From Herbaspirillum sp. WKF16 (GTDB lineage: Bacteria > Pseudomonadota > Gammaproteobacteria > Burkholderiales > Burkholderiaceae_D), in contig NZ_CP118632.1 in NCBI RefSeq assembly GCF_028993615.1, positions 3,100,001 to 3,164,000 of the forward strand: DNA of 64,000 bases, in the 5' to 3' direction. Shown here in pieces: positions 17,091 through 26,400 of the stretch. Under the pieces are notes generated by a model. The model was not told the origin of the DNA. It did not search any database and worked only from the letters and a program-made list of their open reading frames with translations. Numbering within the stretch: position 1 is the stretch's first letter; every line of letters starts with the position of its first letter. Both the position numbers and the translations under genes were made by a program.

Positions 17091-17957
17091 TCAGCCGAGC
17101 AGGTTCAAGATGCCGTCCAGCCCGACGAAATTCAAGCCCACGTCGGCCTGGGCGCGCACCACCGGCTTGGCGCGGAAGGCCACCGAGAGGCCGGAGATGC
17201 CCATCATCCTGAGGTCGTTGGCGCCGTCGCCCATGACGATGGCCTGCGCGGGTTCGGCGCCGACCTCCCGGCACACGCGCTCCACCGTCAGGCGCTTCTC
17301 GTCGGCGTTGACGATGCCGCCCACGACGCGGCCGGTCAGCTTGCCGTCGGCCACCTCGAGCGTGTTGGAATGGGTGTAGTCCAGTCCCAACCGGGTCTTC
17401 ATGCGATCGGTGAAGAAGGTGAAACCGCCCGACACCAGCAGCGTCTTCAGGCCGGCGGCCTGGATCGCGCGCAGCATGTTCTCCGCCCCGAGCGACAGTT
17501 GCAGGCGCTCGTCGTAGACGCGCTGCAGCGCGGCCGCGTCGAGTCCCTTCAACAGCGCCACGCGACGCGTCAGGCTTTCGTTGAACTCGATCTCGCCGCG
17601 CATGGCGGCTTCGGTGATCTCGGCCACCTGCGGCTTCAGGCCCTGCATGTCGGCGATCTCGTCGATGCATTCGATGGTGATCAGGGTGGAATCCATGTCC
17701 ATCGCCACCAGCCTGAAGTCGGCCAGCTTGCGCACCGGGTCGATGAAGGCGTAGTCCAGGCGCGCGGCCAGGCAGGCTGCGTCCACCGCGGTGCGGACCT
17801 CATCGCCGCCGGCCGCGCCGGTCACGCGCCAGGCGTCGGCATCGGGGACGCGGGCATCGGCCAGCTTCTCGGCCCTGGCGCCGGCCAGCGCGGCGATGGC
17901 GTCGACCTGGGATTGGGAAACGGCGGTGCTTTTCAGGGCTTGCAGGATCAGGTTCAT
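17091..17957 (-). CDS. serB: Phosphoserine phosphatase SerB
   Basis: Last step of serine synthesis: hydrolysis of O-phospho-L-serine. 288 residues. An N-terminal part (1-75) precedes the HAD domain with motif I MDMDSTLITIECIDEIAD (nucleophile D87, general acid D89), motif II LLVSGGFTFF, a motif III lysine in the segment after NADEKRLTVE, and motif IV VMGDGANDLRMM. The ATG giving MNLILQALKS is 44 bp downstream of mfd; the longer open frame upstream overlaps mfd and is not used. Confidence 0.95.
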   Translation of the reverse strand: MNLILQALKSTAVSQSQVDAIAALAGARAEKLADARVPDADAWRVTGAAGGDEVRTAVDAACLAARLDYAFIDPVRKLADFRLVAMDMDSTLITIECIDEIADMQGLKPQVAEITEAAMRGEIEFNESLTRRVALLKGLDAAALQRVYDERLQLSLGAENMLRAIQAAGLKTLLVSGGFTFFTDRMKTRLGLDYTHSNTLEVADGKLTGRVVGGIVNADEKRLTVERVCREVGAEPAQAIVMGDGANDLRMMGISGLSVAFRAKPVVRAQADVGLNFVGLDGILNLLG

Positions 17958-18001
17958 GTTCTCTTGTCGTTGCTGCGTATGGAAAAATTCGGAAATGCGC
18001 G

Positions 18002-21000
18002 TCAGCCGCCCAGCGACTTCATGATCGCCTTGACCTGCTGCACGCGGGCATTGAGGTCGGACATGTTGGCGCTCACGCGCAGCTTGTCCTGGCCGTTGAG
18101 CTTGACGTGGCGGTTCTTCTGCACCAGCTCGATGATGCGCATGGCATCGATCGGCGGATTGGGCACGAACTGCAGCAAGGCGGCTTCCGAGTGCGCGTCG
18201 ATCTTGCTGATGCCCAGCGGCTTGGCCGCGATGCGCAGGCGGTGCGTCTCGATCAGCGAGCGCGCCGGATCGGGTAGCTTGCCGAAGCGGTCGATCAGCT
18301 CCTCCTGCAAGGCGTCGATGGCGTCGGCCTTCTCGCAGTTGGCGAAGCGCTTGTAGAGCGACAGGCGCTCGTGCACGTCGCCGCAATAGTCGTTGGGCAA
18401 CAGCGCCGGCACGTGCAGGTTGATCTCGGTAGTGCTGGCCAGGGGCGCGGCCAGGTCGGGTTCCTGGCCGTTCTTCAAGGCCCTGACCGCCTCATTCAAC
18501 ATGTCGGAATACATCTGGAAACCGATCTCGTGGATCTCGCCCGACTGGTGGTCGCCCAGCACCTCGCCGGCGCCGCGGATCTCCAGGTCGTGCATGGCCA
18601 GGTAGAAGCCGCTGCCCAGCTCCTCCATCTGCTGGATCGCCTCCAGCCGGCGCTGCGCCTGCTTGGACAGGCCCTGCACGTCCTGCACCAGCAGGTAGGC
18701 GTAGGCCTGGTGGTGCGAGCGCCCGACCCGGCCGCGCAGCTGGTGCAGCTGCGCCAGGCCGAACTTGTCGGCGCGGTGCATGATGATGGTGTTGGCGGTC
18801 GGCACGTCGATGCCGGTCTCGATGATGGTGGTGCACAGCAGGATATTGAAGCGCTGCGCCACGAAGTCGCGCATCACCTTCTCCAGGTCGCGCTCGTGCA
18901 TCTGGCCGTGGGCCACGCCGATGCGCGCCTCCGGCAGCAATGCTTCCAGCGCCGCCTTGCGGTTGGCGATGGTCTCGACCTCGTTGTGCAGGAAGTACAC
19001 CTGGCCGCCGCGCTTCAACTCACGCAGGCAAGCCTCGCGCATGGTCGATTCGTTCTCCGCCCGTACGAAGGTCTTGATCGCCAGGCGTTTTTGCGGCGCG
19101 GTGGCGATCACCGAGAAGTCGCGCAGGCCTTCCAGCGCCATGCCCAGCGTACGCGGGATCGGCGTAGCGGTGAGCGTGAGCACGTCGACCTCGGCGCGCA
19201 GCGACTTCAAGGCTTCCTTCTGGCGCACGCCGAAGCGGTGCTCCTCGTCGATGATGACCAGGCCCAGGCGCGAGAACTTCACCTCGTCGGAAAGCAGCTT
19301 GTGGGTGCCGATCACGATGTCGATGGTGCCGTCGCCCAGGCCCTTGATGGCTTGCGTGACTTCCTTGCCGGTGCGGAAGCGCGACAGCTCGGCGATCTTC
19401 ACCGGCCAGTTGGCGAAGCGGTCGGCAAAGGTCTGCGCGTGCTGCTCGGCCAGCAAGGTGGTCGGCGCCAGGATCGCGACCTGCTTGCCGCCCATCACGG
19501 CGACGAAGGCCGCGCGCAGCGCCACCTCGGTCTTGCCGAAGCCGACGTCGCCGCAGATCAGGCGGTCCATCGGACGGCCGGAAGTCATGTCCTTGATCAC
19601 GGCGTTGATGGCGGCGGCCTGGTCGGCGGTTTCCTCGAAACCGAAACTGTCGGCAAAGGCTTCGTAGTCGTGCGCCGAATACTGGAAGGCGTGGCCCTGG
19701 CGCAGCGCGCGGCGCGCGTACAGGTTGAGCAGCTCGGCGGCGGTGTCGCGCACCTGCTGGGCGGCGCGGCGCTTGGCCTTTTCCCACTGGCCGGAACCCA
19801 GCGCGTGCAGCGGCGCGTCTTCCGGCGAAGCGCCGGAGTAGCGCGAGATCACGTGCAACTGCGAGACCGGCACGTAGAGCTTGGTCTCCTTGGCGTATTC
19901 CAGGTGCAGGAACTCGGTCTCGCCCTCGCCCAGGTCCATGCTGATCAAGCCCATGTAGCGGCCGATGCCGTGGTTGGAATGGACCACCGGATCGCCGATC
20001 TTGAGCTCCGAGAGGTCGCGCACCATGTACTCGACTTCGGTGGCGGCCTGCTGCTTGCGGCTGCCGGCGCGGCGGCCGGTGCCGGCGTACAGCTCGGTCT
20101 CGGTGATGAAGACCAGGTTCTCGCCGGCCAGCGCAAAGCCGGCATGCAGCGGCGCCACGCCCAGCATCAATTGCTCGCCGTGGCTGGAGAATCCCTGCCA
20201 GTCGTCACACAGCACGGGATGCAGGTCGTATTCGGCGAAGTATTGCTGCAGCGTCTCGCGGCGGCCGTTGGTCTCGGCGCAGATCAGCACGCGCTTGTCG
20301 GTCTGCAGCAGGAAGGAGCGCAGGTTGGCCAGCGGGTCTTCGATGCGGCGGTTGACGGCGATATTGGGCAGCGGCGCCGACAGCTCGGAGGGCGCGTCGT
20401 CGCCCTTCAACATCCAGCGCGCGTGCGGCTTCAGGAGCGTGAAGAAGTCCTCGTCATCGAGGTAGATCGCGCGGGGCTCCAGCACCGGGCGCTCGCGGTC
20501 GGCGTTGAGGAATTTCCAGCGCGACTGGGTATCGCTCCAGAAGCGCTTGATGGCCTGCTCGATGTCGCCCACCGTGGCGAACATGGCGCTTGGCGGCAGG
20601 TACTGGAACAGCGTGGCGGTCTGCTCGAAGAACAGCGGCAGGTAATACTCGATGCCGGCCGAGGCGATGCCGTTGCCGATGTCCTTGTAGATTGCCGTGC
20701 GCGAGGGATCGCCCTCGAACATCTCGCGCCAGCGGTTGCGAAAGGCCAGGCGCGCGGCTTCGTCCATCGGGAATTCGCGGCCCGGCAGCAGGCGCACTTC
20801 CGGCACCGGATAGAGCGAGCGCTGGGTGTCGGCGTCGAAGGTGCGGATGGTTTCCACCGTATCGCCGAACAGGTCCAGCCGGTACGGCAGCACCGAGCCC
20901 ATCGGGAAGATGTCGATCAGGCCGCCGCGCACCGAATATTCGCCCGGCGACATCACCTGGCCGACATGGCTGTAGCCGGCCAGCGTGAGCTGCGACTTGA

Positions 21001-21442
21001 GCTTGGCCTCGTCGAGTTTCTCGCCTTGCTTGAAGAAGAAGGTATAGGCCGCCAGGAACTCCGGCGGCGCCATGCGCAGCAAGGCGGTGGTGGCCGGCAC
21101 GATCAGCAGGTCGCACTGGCCGCTCTGCACTTCATAGAGCGTGGCCAGGCGTTCGGACACCAGGTCCTGGTGCGGCGAGAAGGCGTCGTAAGGCAGGGTT
21201 TCCCAATCCGGCAGCAGATGACAGCGCAGCTTGTCGCCGCCCTCGGGCTGGAACCACGGGATTTCGGTGAGCAGGCGCTGGGCATCGGCGGCGCCGGCCA
21301 CTACCACGGCCAGCATGCGGCCCTCCGCCTTCAGGGCGCGCGCGGCCTGCGCCAGCAGCCAGGCATCGGCCGAGCCATGCACCGCGGGAGGCACGAAACG
21401 CACGCCAGGTTTGGGGAGGGATTTTTTCAGGTCAAAGGACAT
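18002..21442 (-). CDS. mfd: Transcription-repair coupling factor Mfd
   Basis: ATP-dependent translocase that removes RNA polymerase stalled at DNA lesions and recruits UvrA. 1146 residues, full length. UvrB-like N-terminal domains (1-450); RNA polymerase-interacting CarD-like domain (about 485-560, GDPVVHSNHGIGRYMGL); superfamily 2 helicase with Walker A GDVGFGKTEVALRAAF near residue 627, IIDEEHRFGV, TATPIPRTLGMAL, and QLRGRVGRSHHQAYAYLL; C-terminal TRCF domain (about 1000-1100) that masks UvrA binding. Divergent from ispD with a roughly 170-bp shared promoter region; serB follows. Confidence 0.97.
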   Translation of the reverse strand: MSFDLKKSLPKPGVRFVPPAVHGSADAWLLAQAARALKAEGRMLAVVVAGAADAQRLLTEIPWFQPEGGDKLRCHLLPDWETLPYDAFSPHQDLVSERLATLYEVQSGQCDLLIVPATTALLRMAPPEFLAAYTFFFKQGEKLDEAKLKSQLTLAGYSHVGQVMSPGEYSVRGGLIDIFPMGSVLPYRLDLFGDTVETIRTFDADTQRSLYPVPEVRLLPGREFPMDEAARLAFRNRWREMFEGDPSRTAIYKDIGNGIASAGIEYYLPLFFEQTATLFQYLPPSAMFATVGDIEQAIKRFWSDTQSRWKFLNADRERPVLEPRAIYLDDEDFFTLLKPHARWMLKGDDAPSELSAPLPNIAVNRRIEDPLANLRSFLLQTDKRVLICAETNGRRETLQQYFAEYDLHPVLCDDWQGFSSHGEQLMLGVAPLHAGFALAGENLVFITETELYAGTGRRAGSRKQQAATEVEYMVRDLSELKIGDPVVHSNHGIGRYMGLISMDLGEGETEFLHLEYAKETKLYVPVSQLHVISRYSGASPEDAPLHALGSGQWEKAKRRAAQQVRDTAAELLNLYARRALRQGHAFQYSAHDYEAFADSFGFEETADQAAAINAVIKDMTSGRPMDRLICGDVGFGKTEVALRAAFVAVMGGKQVAILAPTTLLAEQHAQTFADRFANWPVKIAELSRFRTGKEVTQAIKGLGDGTIDIVIGTHKLLSDEVKFSRLGLVIIDEEHRFGVRQKEALKSLRAEVDVLTLTATPIPRTLGMALEGLRDFSVIATAPQKRLAIKTFVRAENESTMREACLRELKRGGQVYFLHNEVETIANRKAALEALLPEARIGVAHGQMHERDLEKVMRDFVAQRFNILLCTTIIETGIDVPTANTIIMHRADKFGLAQLHQLRGRVGRSHHQAYAYLLVQDVQGLSKQAQRRLEAIQQMEELGSGFYLAMHDLEIRGAGEVLGDHQSGEIHEIGFQMYSDMLNEAVRALKNGQEPDLAAPLASTTEINLHVPALLPNDYCGDVHERLSLYKRFANCEKADAIDALQEELIDRFGKLPDPARSLIETHRLRIAAKPLGISKIDAHSEAALLQFVPNPPIDAMRIIELVQKNRHVKLNGQDKLRVSANMSDLNARVQQVKAIMKSLGG

Positions 21443-21610
21443 CGGGTTCGGCGGAATCGGGAGACGGCAGCTCCGGTGCGGGATGGAAATCGCCGCAAAT
21501 TGGCGGCCGTTGGCGAAGGATTGGCATTAAAATTCAGCCTCACATTATAAACGATGGCCCTGCCGCAGGCCGCCTCCGGGCGGGCCCGGCAGTCCTGCCA
21601 GACGCCCCGC

Positions 21611-22357
21611 ATGAACCGACCGGCCTCCCCGTCCCAGTCCTTCGCCGCCGCGCCGCGGCGCTTCGCCCTGATCCCCGCCGCCGGCGTCGGCGCCCGCATG
21701 GGCGCCGGGATTCCCAAGCAATACATGACCGTGGCCGGCAAGCCCATGCTGCGCCATGCGCTGGACACCTTCGCCGCGCATGCGCGCATCGCGCGCACCT
21801 TCGTGGTGGTCAGCGCCGGCGACGGCTGGATCGATGAATTGCTCACGCCGGAACTGGCGCGACGCGCCACCGTGCTGCGCGTGGGCGGCGACACACGGCA
21901 GGAAAGCGTGCTCAACGGCCTGGCCGCGATGCGCGCCGGGGCCAGCATCGGCGACGACGATTGGGTGCTGGTGCACGATGCCGCGCGGCCCGGCCTGAAC
22001 GCCGAACTGATCGACCGGCTGCTCGATGCGCTGGAGGGCGACGCCGTCGGCGGCCTGCTGGCGCTGCCGGTGGTCGACACGCTCAAGCGCGCCGGCGGCG
22101 ACGCACGCTCGCTGGAGACCGTGCCGCGCGCCGGCCTGTGGGCGGCGCAAACCCCGCAGATGTTCCGCTACGCCCTGCTGCGCCGCGCGCTCGACGAGGC
22201 CTCCGCCCGGGGCCGCATCGGCGCCATCACCGACGACGCCAGCGCCATCGAAATGCTGGGCCTGCAGCCGCGCCTGGTCGAGGGCAGCCCGCGCAATCTC
22301 AAGGTCACGCTGGCGCAGGACGCCGCGCTGGCCGAATTTTTCCTGAAAGGTCAATGA
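21611..22357 (+). CDS. ispD: 2-C-methyl-D-erythritol 4-phosphate cytidylyltransferase IspD
   Basis: MEP isoprenoid pathway: CTP + methylerythritol phosphate to CDP-methylerythritol. 248 residues. CTP-binding loop [20 protein letters not shown] (about 20-39), [13 protein letters not shown], and [11 protein letters not shown] are all intact. I chose the ATG giving [11 protein letters not shown], two codons before the family's usual start region; an in-frame ATG 57 bp upstream lies in sequence that looks like leader. Stop overlaps the ispF start (ATGA). Confidence 0.95.
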   Translation: MNRPASPSQSFAAAPRRFALIPAAGVGARMGAGIPKQYMTVAGKPMLRHALDTFAAHARIARTFVVVSAGDGWIDELLTPELARRATVLRVGGDTRQESVLNGLAAMRAGASIGDDDWVLVHDAARPGLNAELIDRLLDALEGDAVGGLLALPVVDTLKRAGGDARSLETVPRAGLWAAQTPQMFRYALLRRALDEASARGRIGAITDDASAIEMLGLQPRLVEGSPRNLKVTLAQDAALAEFFLKGQ

Positions 22358-22863
22358 ACACGATGAGCTCCGCATTTCCCTTCCGCATCGGCCAGGGTTA
22401 CGACTGCCACGCCCTGGTCGAAGGCCGCCCCCTGATCCTGGGCGGCGTCGAGATCCCGCACAAGAAAGGCCTGCTCGGCCACTCCGATGCCGACGCCCTG
22501 CTGCACGCCATCACGGACGCCCTGTTCGGCGCCGCCGCGCTGGGCGACATCGGCCGCCACTTCCCCGATACCGATGCGCAATTCAAGGGCGCGGATTCGC
22601 GCGCGCTGCTGCGCGAGGCCGGCAAGCGCCTGGCCGCGGCCGGCTACGCGGTGGGCAACGTGGACGCCACCATCATCGCCCAGCAGCCGAAGATGGCGCC
22701 GCATATCCCGACCATGGTCGCCAATGTCGCCGCCGACCTGGGGATTTCCGCCGGGCAAGTGAATATCAAGGCAAAAACCAACGAGAAGCTCGGCTATCTC
22801 GGCCGCGAGGAAGGGATCGCCGCCGAAGCGGTTGTGCTGATCCATGGCGCAAACGGCGGCTGA
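22354..22863 (+). CDS. ispF: 2-C-methyl-D-erythritol 2,4-cyclodiphosphate synthase IspF
   Basis: Next but one MEP-pathway enzyme, forming the cyclic diphosphate with loss of CMP; active as a trimer with Zn at the subunit interface. 169 residues from the ATG that overlaps the ispD stop; a second in-frame ATG three codons later is also possible. Zn ligands visible: D17 and H19 in GYDCHAL and H51 in [10 protein letters not shown]. Further motifs [19 protein letters not shown] and TTNEKLG-like [20 protein letters not shown]. Translationally coupled to ispD. Confidence 0.95.
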   Translation: MNTMSSAFPFRIGQGYDCHALVEGRPLILGGVEIPHKKGLLGHSDADALLHAITDALFGAAALGDIGRHFPDTDAQFKGADSRALLREAGKRLAAAGYAVGNVDATIIAQQPKMAPHIPTMVANVAADLGISAGQVNIKAKTNEKLGYLGREEGIAAEAVVLIHGANGG

Positions 22864-23180
22864 ACGGATGTAGGACGATGCCTGAATGGGCGTCGTAGGA
22901 CAATGACCGACAACGCAAGAGCCGCACCAGACAAGGGATTCAAGGCGTGTTCGCGCACCATTTTCGACAAAAATGGAAATCTAAAGAACACGCCAAAATA
23001 ATTAAATATTTAAATTGAAGTTTGCTTCTGAAAATAGCTTGCATTCTCAATTTAATGAGTATAATCAGCGCGTCGTTAGGATTCGAGCTGGTAGTGCGGT
23101 CATCTCGCTGTCATTCCTCCCGAGTAACGATAAAGAGCCGGGCCCGACAAGCCCCAATCAATTAAATTTAGGAGTCCGTA
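22864..23180 (+). promoter_or_regulatory. Gene-free region with cold-shock promoter and long leader
   Basis: 317 bp without a gene. An AT-rich block (about 22996-23021, UP-element-like) precedes a -10 box TATAAT (23060-23065) with CTTGCA/TTGCAT at 23038-23044 as a -35 with 15-16 bp spacing. Transcription would start near 23072, giving a leader of about 109 bases before cspA, and AGGAG lies 8 bp before its ATG. Long structured leaders are typical of cspA-type genes; I see no recognisable cold-box motif. Confidence 0.6.
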
Positions 23181-23387
23181 ATGGCAACTGGTACCGTCAA
23201 GTGGTTCAATGATGCAAAAGGTTTTGGTTTTATCACTCCCGATGAAGGCGGCGAAGATCTGTTCGCTCACTTCTCGGCTATTCAGTCGAACGGCTTCAAG
23301 TCGCTGAAGGAAAACCAACGCGTTACCTTCGAAGTGACCACTGGCCCGAAGGGCAAGCAAGCTTCGAACATCCAGCCCGTCGCCTAA
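23181..23387 (+). CDS. Cold-shock protein CspA family
   Basis: Single-stranded nucleic-acid binding protein / RNA chaperone, 68 residues, one cold-shock domain spanning the protein. RNP1 is KGFGFI and the RNP2 position reads DLFAHF; the opening [11 protein letters not shown] is typical. It stands alone between an AT-rich promoter region and a strong terminator. Codon use includes less GC-rich third positions than neighbours, as expected for a very highly expressed gene. Which CspA paralogue it is cannot be told from this window. Confidence 0.96.
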   Translation: MATGTVKWFNDAKGFGFITPDEGGEDLFAHFSAIQSNGFKSLKENQRVTFEVTTGPKGKQASNIQPVA

Positions 23388-23404
23388 GCGTCAGCTGAGA
23401 TAAG

Positions 23405-23432
23405 AAATCCCCGACGCGTCGGGGATTTTTTT
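23405..23432 (+). terminator. Rho-independent terminator of the cold-shock gene
   Basis: AAATCCCCGACG / CGTCGGGGATTT with almost no loop (the centre is itself palindromic) and a run of seven T after it, 18 bp past the stop. Confidence 0.92.
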
Positions 23433-23532
23433 CGCCTGCAGGTTTTGCCCATGCTGATGCGCAAAACCGATGCCGGGCAGCTCATCACATCAGCATTCCT
23501 GCCGCCCCCTGTCTACACCGATGAGCGGGCAT

Positions 23533-23571
23533 GAAAAAATCCCCGCCCTCTTCCGAGAGGCGGGGATTTTT
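23533..23571 (-). terminator. Bidirectional terminator downstream of aceB
   Basis: Stem AAAAATCCCCGCC / GGCGGGGATTTTT around CTCTTCCGAGAG-like inner sequence. It has T runs on both strands and lies 31 bp past the aceB stop, so it ends leftward aceB transcription and backs up the cold-shock terminator. Confidence 0.88.
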
Positions 23572-23601
23572 CATTGGCCGGATTGCCTGGCCTGACGCGG
23601 C

Positions 23602-25188
23602 TCAGATCTCTTCGTACAGCGGCAGCGTCAGGAATTCCGCGAACTGCTCGGAGGTCGACATCTCTTCGAAGATCTTGGCGGCGCGGTCGTAGGTGGCGCC
23701 GTTGCCGGCCACTTCCTTCACCTTGGCCAGCTCTTCCGGGATCATCGCGCGCACCATCTCCGCGGTGACCTTGCGGCCGTCTTCCAGGTTGCCCTTGGCG
23801 CTGCGGATCCACTGCCACACCTGCGCGCGGCTGATCTCGGCGGTGGCGGCGTCTTCCATCAGGTTATGGATGGGCACGCAACCGTTGCCGGCCAGCCAGG
23901 CGCCCAGGTAGTGGATGCCGACGTTGATGTTGTAGCGCAGGCCGGCTTCGGTGATCGGGGTCTCCGGCTGGAAGTTCAGCAGGTCGGCCGCCTTCACGTC
24001 CACGTCCGGACGCTGCTTCTCGAACTGGTTGGGCTTGTCGCCCAGCACGGCGACGAATTCCTTCATCGATGCCTCGACCAGGCCCGGGTGCGCCACCCAG
24101 CCGCCGTCGTAGCCGTCGGTGGCGTCGCGTCGCTTGTCGTTGATGATGCCTTGCATGGCGACGGCGTTCTTCTCCGGATCGTTCTTGATCGGGATCAGCG
24201 CGCTCATGCCGCCGATGGCCGGCGCGCCGCGCTTGTGGCAGGTCTTCAGCAGCAGCAGCGCGTAGGCGCGCATGAATGGCGCGGTCATGGTGACCTTGGC
24301 GCGGTCGGCCAGGCAAAAGTCCTTGTCGTTCTTGAACTTCTTGATGCAGGAGAAGATGTAGTCCCAGCGGCCGGCGTTCAGGCCCGCGCTGTGCTCACGC
24401 AGCTCGTACAGGATTTCCTCCATCTCGAAGGCGGCGGTGATGGTTTCGATCAGCACGGTGGCCTTGATGGTGCCCTGCGGCAGGCCGATCTCGTTTTGCG
24501 CCATCACGAAGATGTCGTTCCACAGGCGCGCCTCCAGGTGCGATTCCATCTTCGGCAGGTAGAAGTACGGACCGGCGCCGCGCGCCAGCTGCTCCTTGGC
24601 GTTGTGGAACAGGAACAGCGCGAAGTCGAAGACGCCGCCCGAGATGCGCTTGCCATCGATGGTCACGTGCTTCTCGTCCAGGTGCCAGCCGCGCGGACGC
24701 ACCACCAGGGTGGCGATCTTGTCGTTGAGCTTGTAGCTCTTGCCGTTCGATTCCAGCGAGATGGTGCGGCGGATCGCGTCGGACAGGTTGATCTGGCCGC
24801 TGATCTGGTTGTCCCACACCGGCGAGTTGGAGTCCTCGAAGTCGGTCATGTAGCTGTCGGCGCCCGAGTTGAAGGCGTTGATCACCATCTTGCGCTCGAC
24901 CGGGCCGGTGATTTCCACGCGACGGCACTTGAGCGCCTCGGGGATCGGGGCGATCTTCCAGTCGCCGGTGCGCACCGATTCGGTTTCCTTCAGGAAGTCG
25001 GGACGCTCGCCGGCGTCCAGGCGCTTGACGCGCTCGACGCGGGCGGCCAGCAGTTCCTGGCGGCGGCCTTCGAAGGCGCGCGACAGCTTGGCCACCAGCG
25101 ACAGGGCCTCGAAGGTCAGGACGTTCTCGTAACCCGGTTTGATCTCACCGGTGATTTCCATGCCGGCGGGCAGCTTCAGTTGCGTCAT
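23602..25188 (-). CDS. aceB: Malate synthase A
   Basis: Glyoxylate-cycle enzyme condensing glyoxylate and acetyl-CoA to malate; needed for growth on acetate and fatty acids. 528 residues, normal for the A isoform. Catalytic region: [13 protein letters not shown] (115-127), [10 protein letters not shown] with the active-site Arg (164-166), [14 protein letters not shown] with metal ligand E248, and NAGRWDYIF with D276; the C-terminal catalytic Asp is in [19 protein letters not shown]. Isocitrate lyase is not in this window. Divergent from a LysR regulator with a 195-bp AT-rich intergenic region, the usual layout for control by that regulator. Confidence 0.96.
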   Translation of the reverse strand: MTQLKLPAGMEITGEIKPGYENVLTFEALSLVAKLSRAFEGRRQELLAARVERVKRLDAGERPDFLKETESVRTGDWKIAPIPEALKCRRVEITGPVERKMVINAFNSGADSYMTDFEDSNSPVWDNQISGQINLSDAIRRTISLESNGKSYKLNDKIATLVVRPRGWHLDEKHVTIDGKRISGGVFDFALFLFHNAKEQLARGAGPYFYLPKMESHLEARLWNDIFVMAQNEIGLPQGTIKATVLIETITAAFEMEEILYELREHSAGLNAGRWDYIFSCIKKFKNDKDFCLADRAKVTMTAPFMRAYALLLLKTCHKRGAPAIGGMSALIPIKNDPEKNAVAMQGIINDKRRDATDGYDGGWVAHPGLVEASMKEFVAVLGDKPNQFEKQRPDVDVKAADLLNFQPETPITEAGLRYNINVGIHYLGAWLAGNGCVPIHNLMEDAATAEISRAQVWQWIRSAKGNLEDGRKVTAEMVRAMIPEELAKVKEVAGNGATYDRAAKIFEEMSTSEQFAEFLTLPLYEEI

Positions 25189-25230
25189 GCTGGACTCCTC
25201 TTAAAGAAATGAAATGGCTCTCGAATTGTG

Positions 25231-25264
25231 CCTGATGCGGGGCCATCTATTGCGTCGCATCAGG
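25231..25264. promoter_or_regulatory. Inverted repeat upstream of aceB
   Basis: Nine-base arms CCTGATGCG and CGCATCAGG separated by 16 bases, 43 bp upstream of the aceB ATG. Either a hairpin in the aceB leader or an operator. A second candidate is the AT-rich element at 25283-25302 (ATTTA-AAC-TAAAT), which fits the T-N11-A pattern of LysR-type binding sites. Confidence 0.45.
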
Positions 25265-25383
25265 AATCTTGTGTACGAAGTATATTTAAACTAAATCGAT
25301 ATGAGTCGAACGTTTTATCAATTTATCTTTGCGTTTTAGTCACAGGTGGACGGATAATCCGACATCTACCGCACAGGCTCATC

Positions 25384-26292
25384 ATGGACCAGTTCAAGCA
25401 GATATCGACCTTCGCCGAAGTCGCCGCGCGCGGCAGCCTGTCGGCCGCGGCCCGCGCCGAGGGCATCGCCCCCGCCATGATCGGCCGCCGGCTCGACGCG
25501 CTGGAAGAACGGCTGGGCGTCAAGCTGCTCCAGCGCACCACGCGCAAGATCATGCTCACCAACGAAGGCGCGGCCTTCCTGGAAGATTGCCAGCGCATCC
25601 TGGCCGACCTGGAGGATGCCGAGTCGGCCGTCTCCGAACGCAGCGCCCGCGCCAGCGGCGACCTGCTGATCTCTGCCCCGGCCGGCTTCGGCCGCCAGCA
25701 CGTGGCGCCGCTGGTGCCCTCCTTTCTGGCCGAGCATCGCGACGTCACGCTGACGCTGAACCTGAACGACCGCATCGCCGACGTGATCGGCGAAGGCATC
25801 GACGTGGCCATCCGCATCGCCACGCTGACCGACTCCAACCTGGTCAGCGTCAAGCTGGCCGACAACCACCGCGTGATCGTGGGCGCGCCCTCCTACCTGC
25901 GGCGCCACGGCACGCCGCAGGCGCCCGACGAGCTGGCGCGCCATAATTGCCTGACCATGAGCAGCGAAGGCAGCCAGCGCGGCTGGACTCTCAAGCAGTC
26001 CGGCAAGGTGGGGATCTTCAAGGTCGGCGGCAACATGGTCTGCAACGATGGCGAGGTGCTGCACAACTGGGCGCTGGCCGGCCGCGGCCTGGCCTGGCGC
26101 TCGATGTGGGAAGTCGGCGCGGCGATCGAGGCCGGCGAGCTGGTGACCGTGCTGGACAAGTTCGCCGCCCCCGCGCCTTCGGTCTACGCCGTGTTCGCCC
26201 AGCGCCGCCACCTGCCGCTGCGCATCCGCGCCTTCGTCGATTTCCTGCGGCACGCCTACGCGCAGCCGGACTACTGGCGCAAGCGCGCCTGA
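25384..26292 (+). CDS. LysR-family transcriptional regulator
   Basis: 302 residues. N-terminal winged helix (1-60): MDQFKQISTFAEVAARGSLSAAARAEGIAPAMIGRRLDALEERLGVKLLQRTTRKIMLT, written here as the family's usual pattern with the recognition helix around residues 25-40; effector-binding domain (90-295) of the CrgA/YafC-like group. It starts 195 bp from divergent aceB and probably controls it; the effector is unknown. The in-frame extension upstream of this ATG overlaps the presumed operator region and is not protein-like, so I reject it. Confidence 0.9.
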   Translation: MDQFKQISTFAEVAARGSLSAAARAEGIAPAMIGRRLDALEERLGVKLLQRTTRKIMLTNEGAAFLEDCQRILADLEDAESAVSERSARASGDLLISAPAGFGRQHVAPLVPSFLAEHRDVTLTLNLNDRIADVIGEGIDVAIRIATLTDSNLVSVKLADNHRVIVGAPSYLRRHGTPQAPDELARHNCLTMSSEGSQRGWTLKQSGKVGIFKVGGNMVCNDGEVLHNWALAGRGLAWRSMWEVGAAIEAGELVTVLDKFAAPAPSVYAVFAQRRHLPLRIRAFVDFLRHAYAQPDYWRKRA

Positions 26293-26329
26293 ACGCTTCG
26301 CCGGCGATCCGGCGGCATGCTGCACCGCA

Positions 26330-26347
26330 GGTAAGTGTCCGGTAAGT
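26330..26347 (+). promoter_or_regulatory. Tandem GGTAAGT repeat with 11-bp period, candidate response-regulator box
   Basis: GGTAAGT occurs twice exactly 11 bp apart, 54-71 bp before the mipA start. One helical turn spacing is how OmpR/PhoB-family dimers bind, and the (G/T)TAAG-N6-(G/T)TAAG pattern resembles the PmrA/QseB box. The operon behind it encodes such a regulator, suggesting autoregulation. Confidence 0.6.
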
Positions 26348-26400
26348 CGGGCCGGGAGATGATCCGCTGTCATTTCCTCCCCCCTCGACCTGGAGTCTCC

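Noticed and set aside
18371..21550. Very long open frame on the strand opposite mfd
   Set aside because: It shadows the mfd coding sequence codon for codon, has no family motif and is rich in Gln/His/Arg typical of antisense frames in GC-rich DNA.
23015..23212. Short open frame overlapping the start of the cold-shock gene
   Set aside because: It runs through the leader and ribosome binding site of an unmistakable cold-shock gene.
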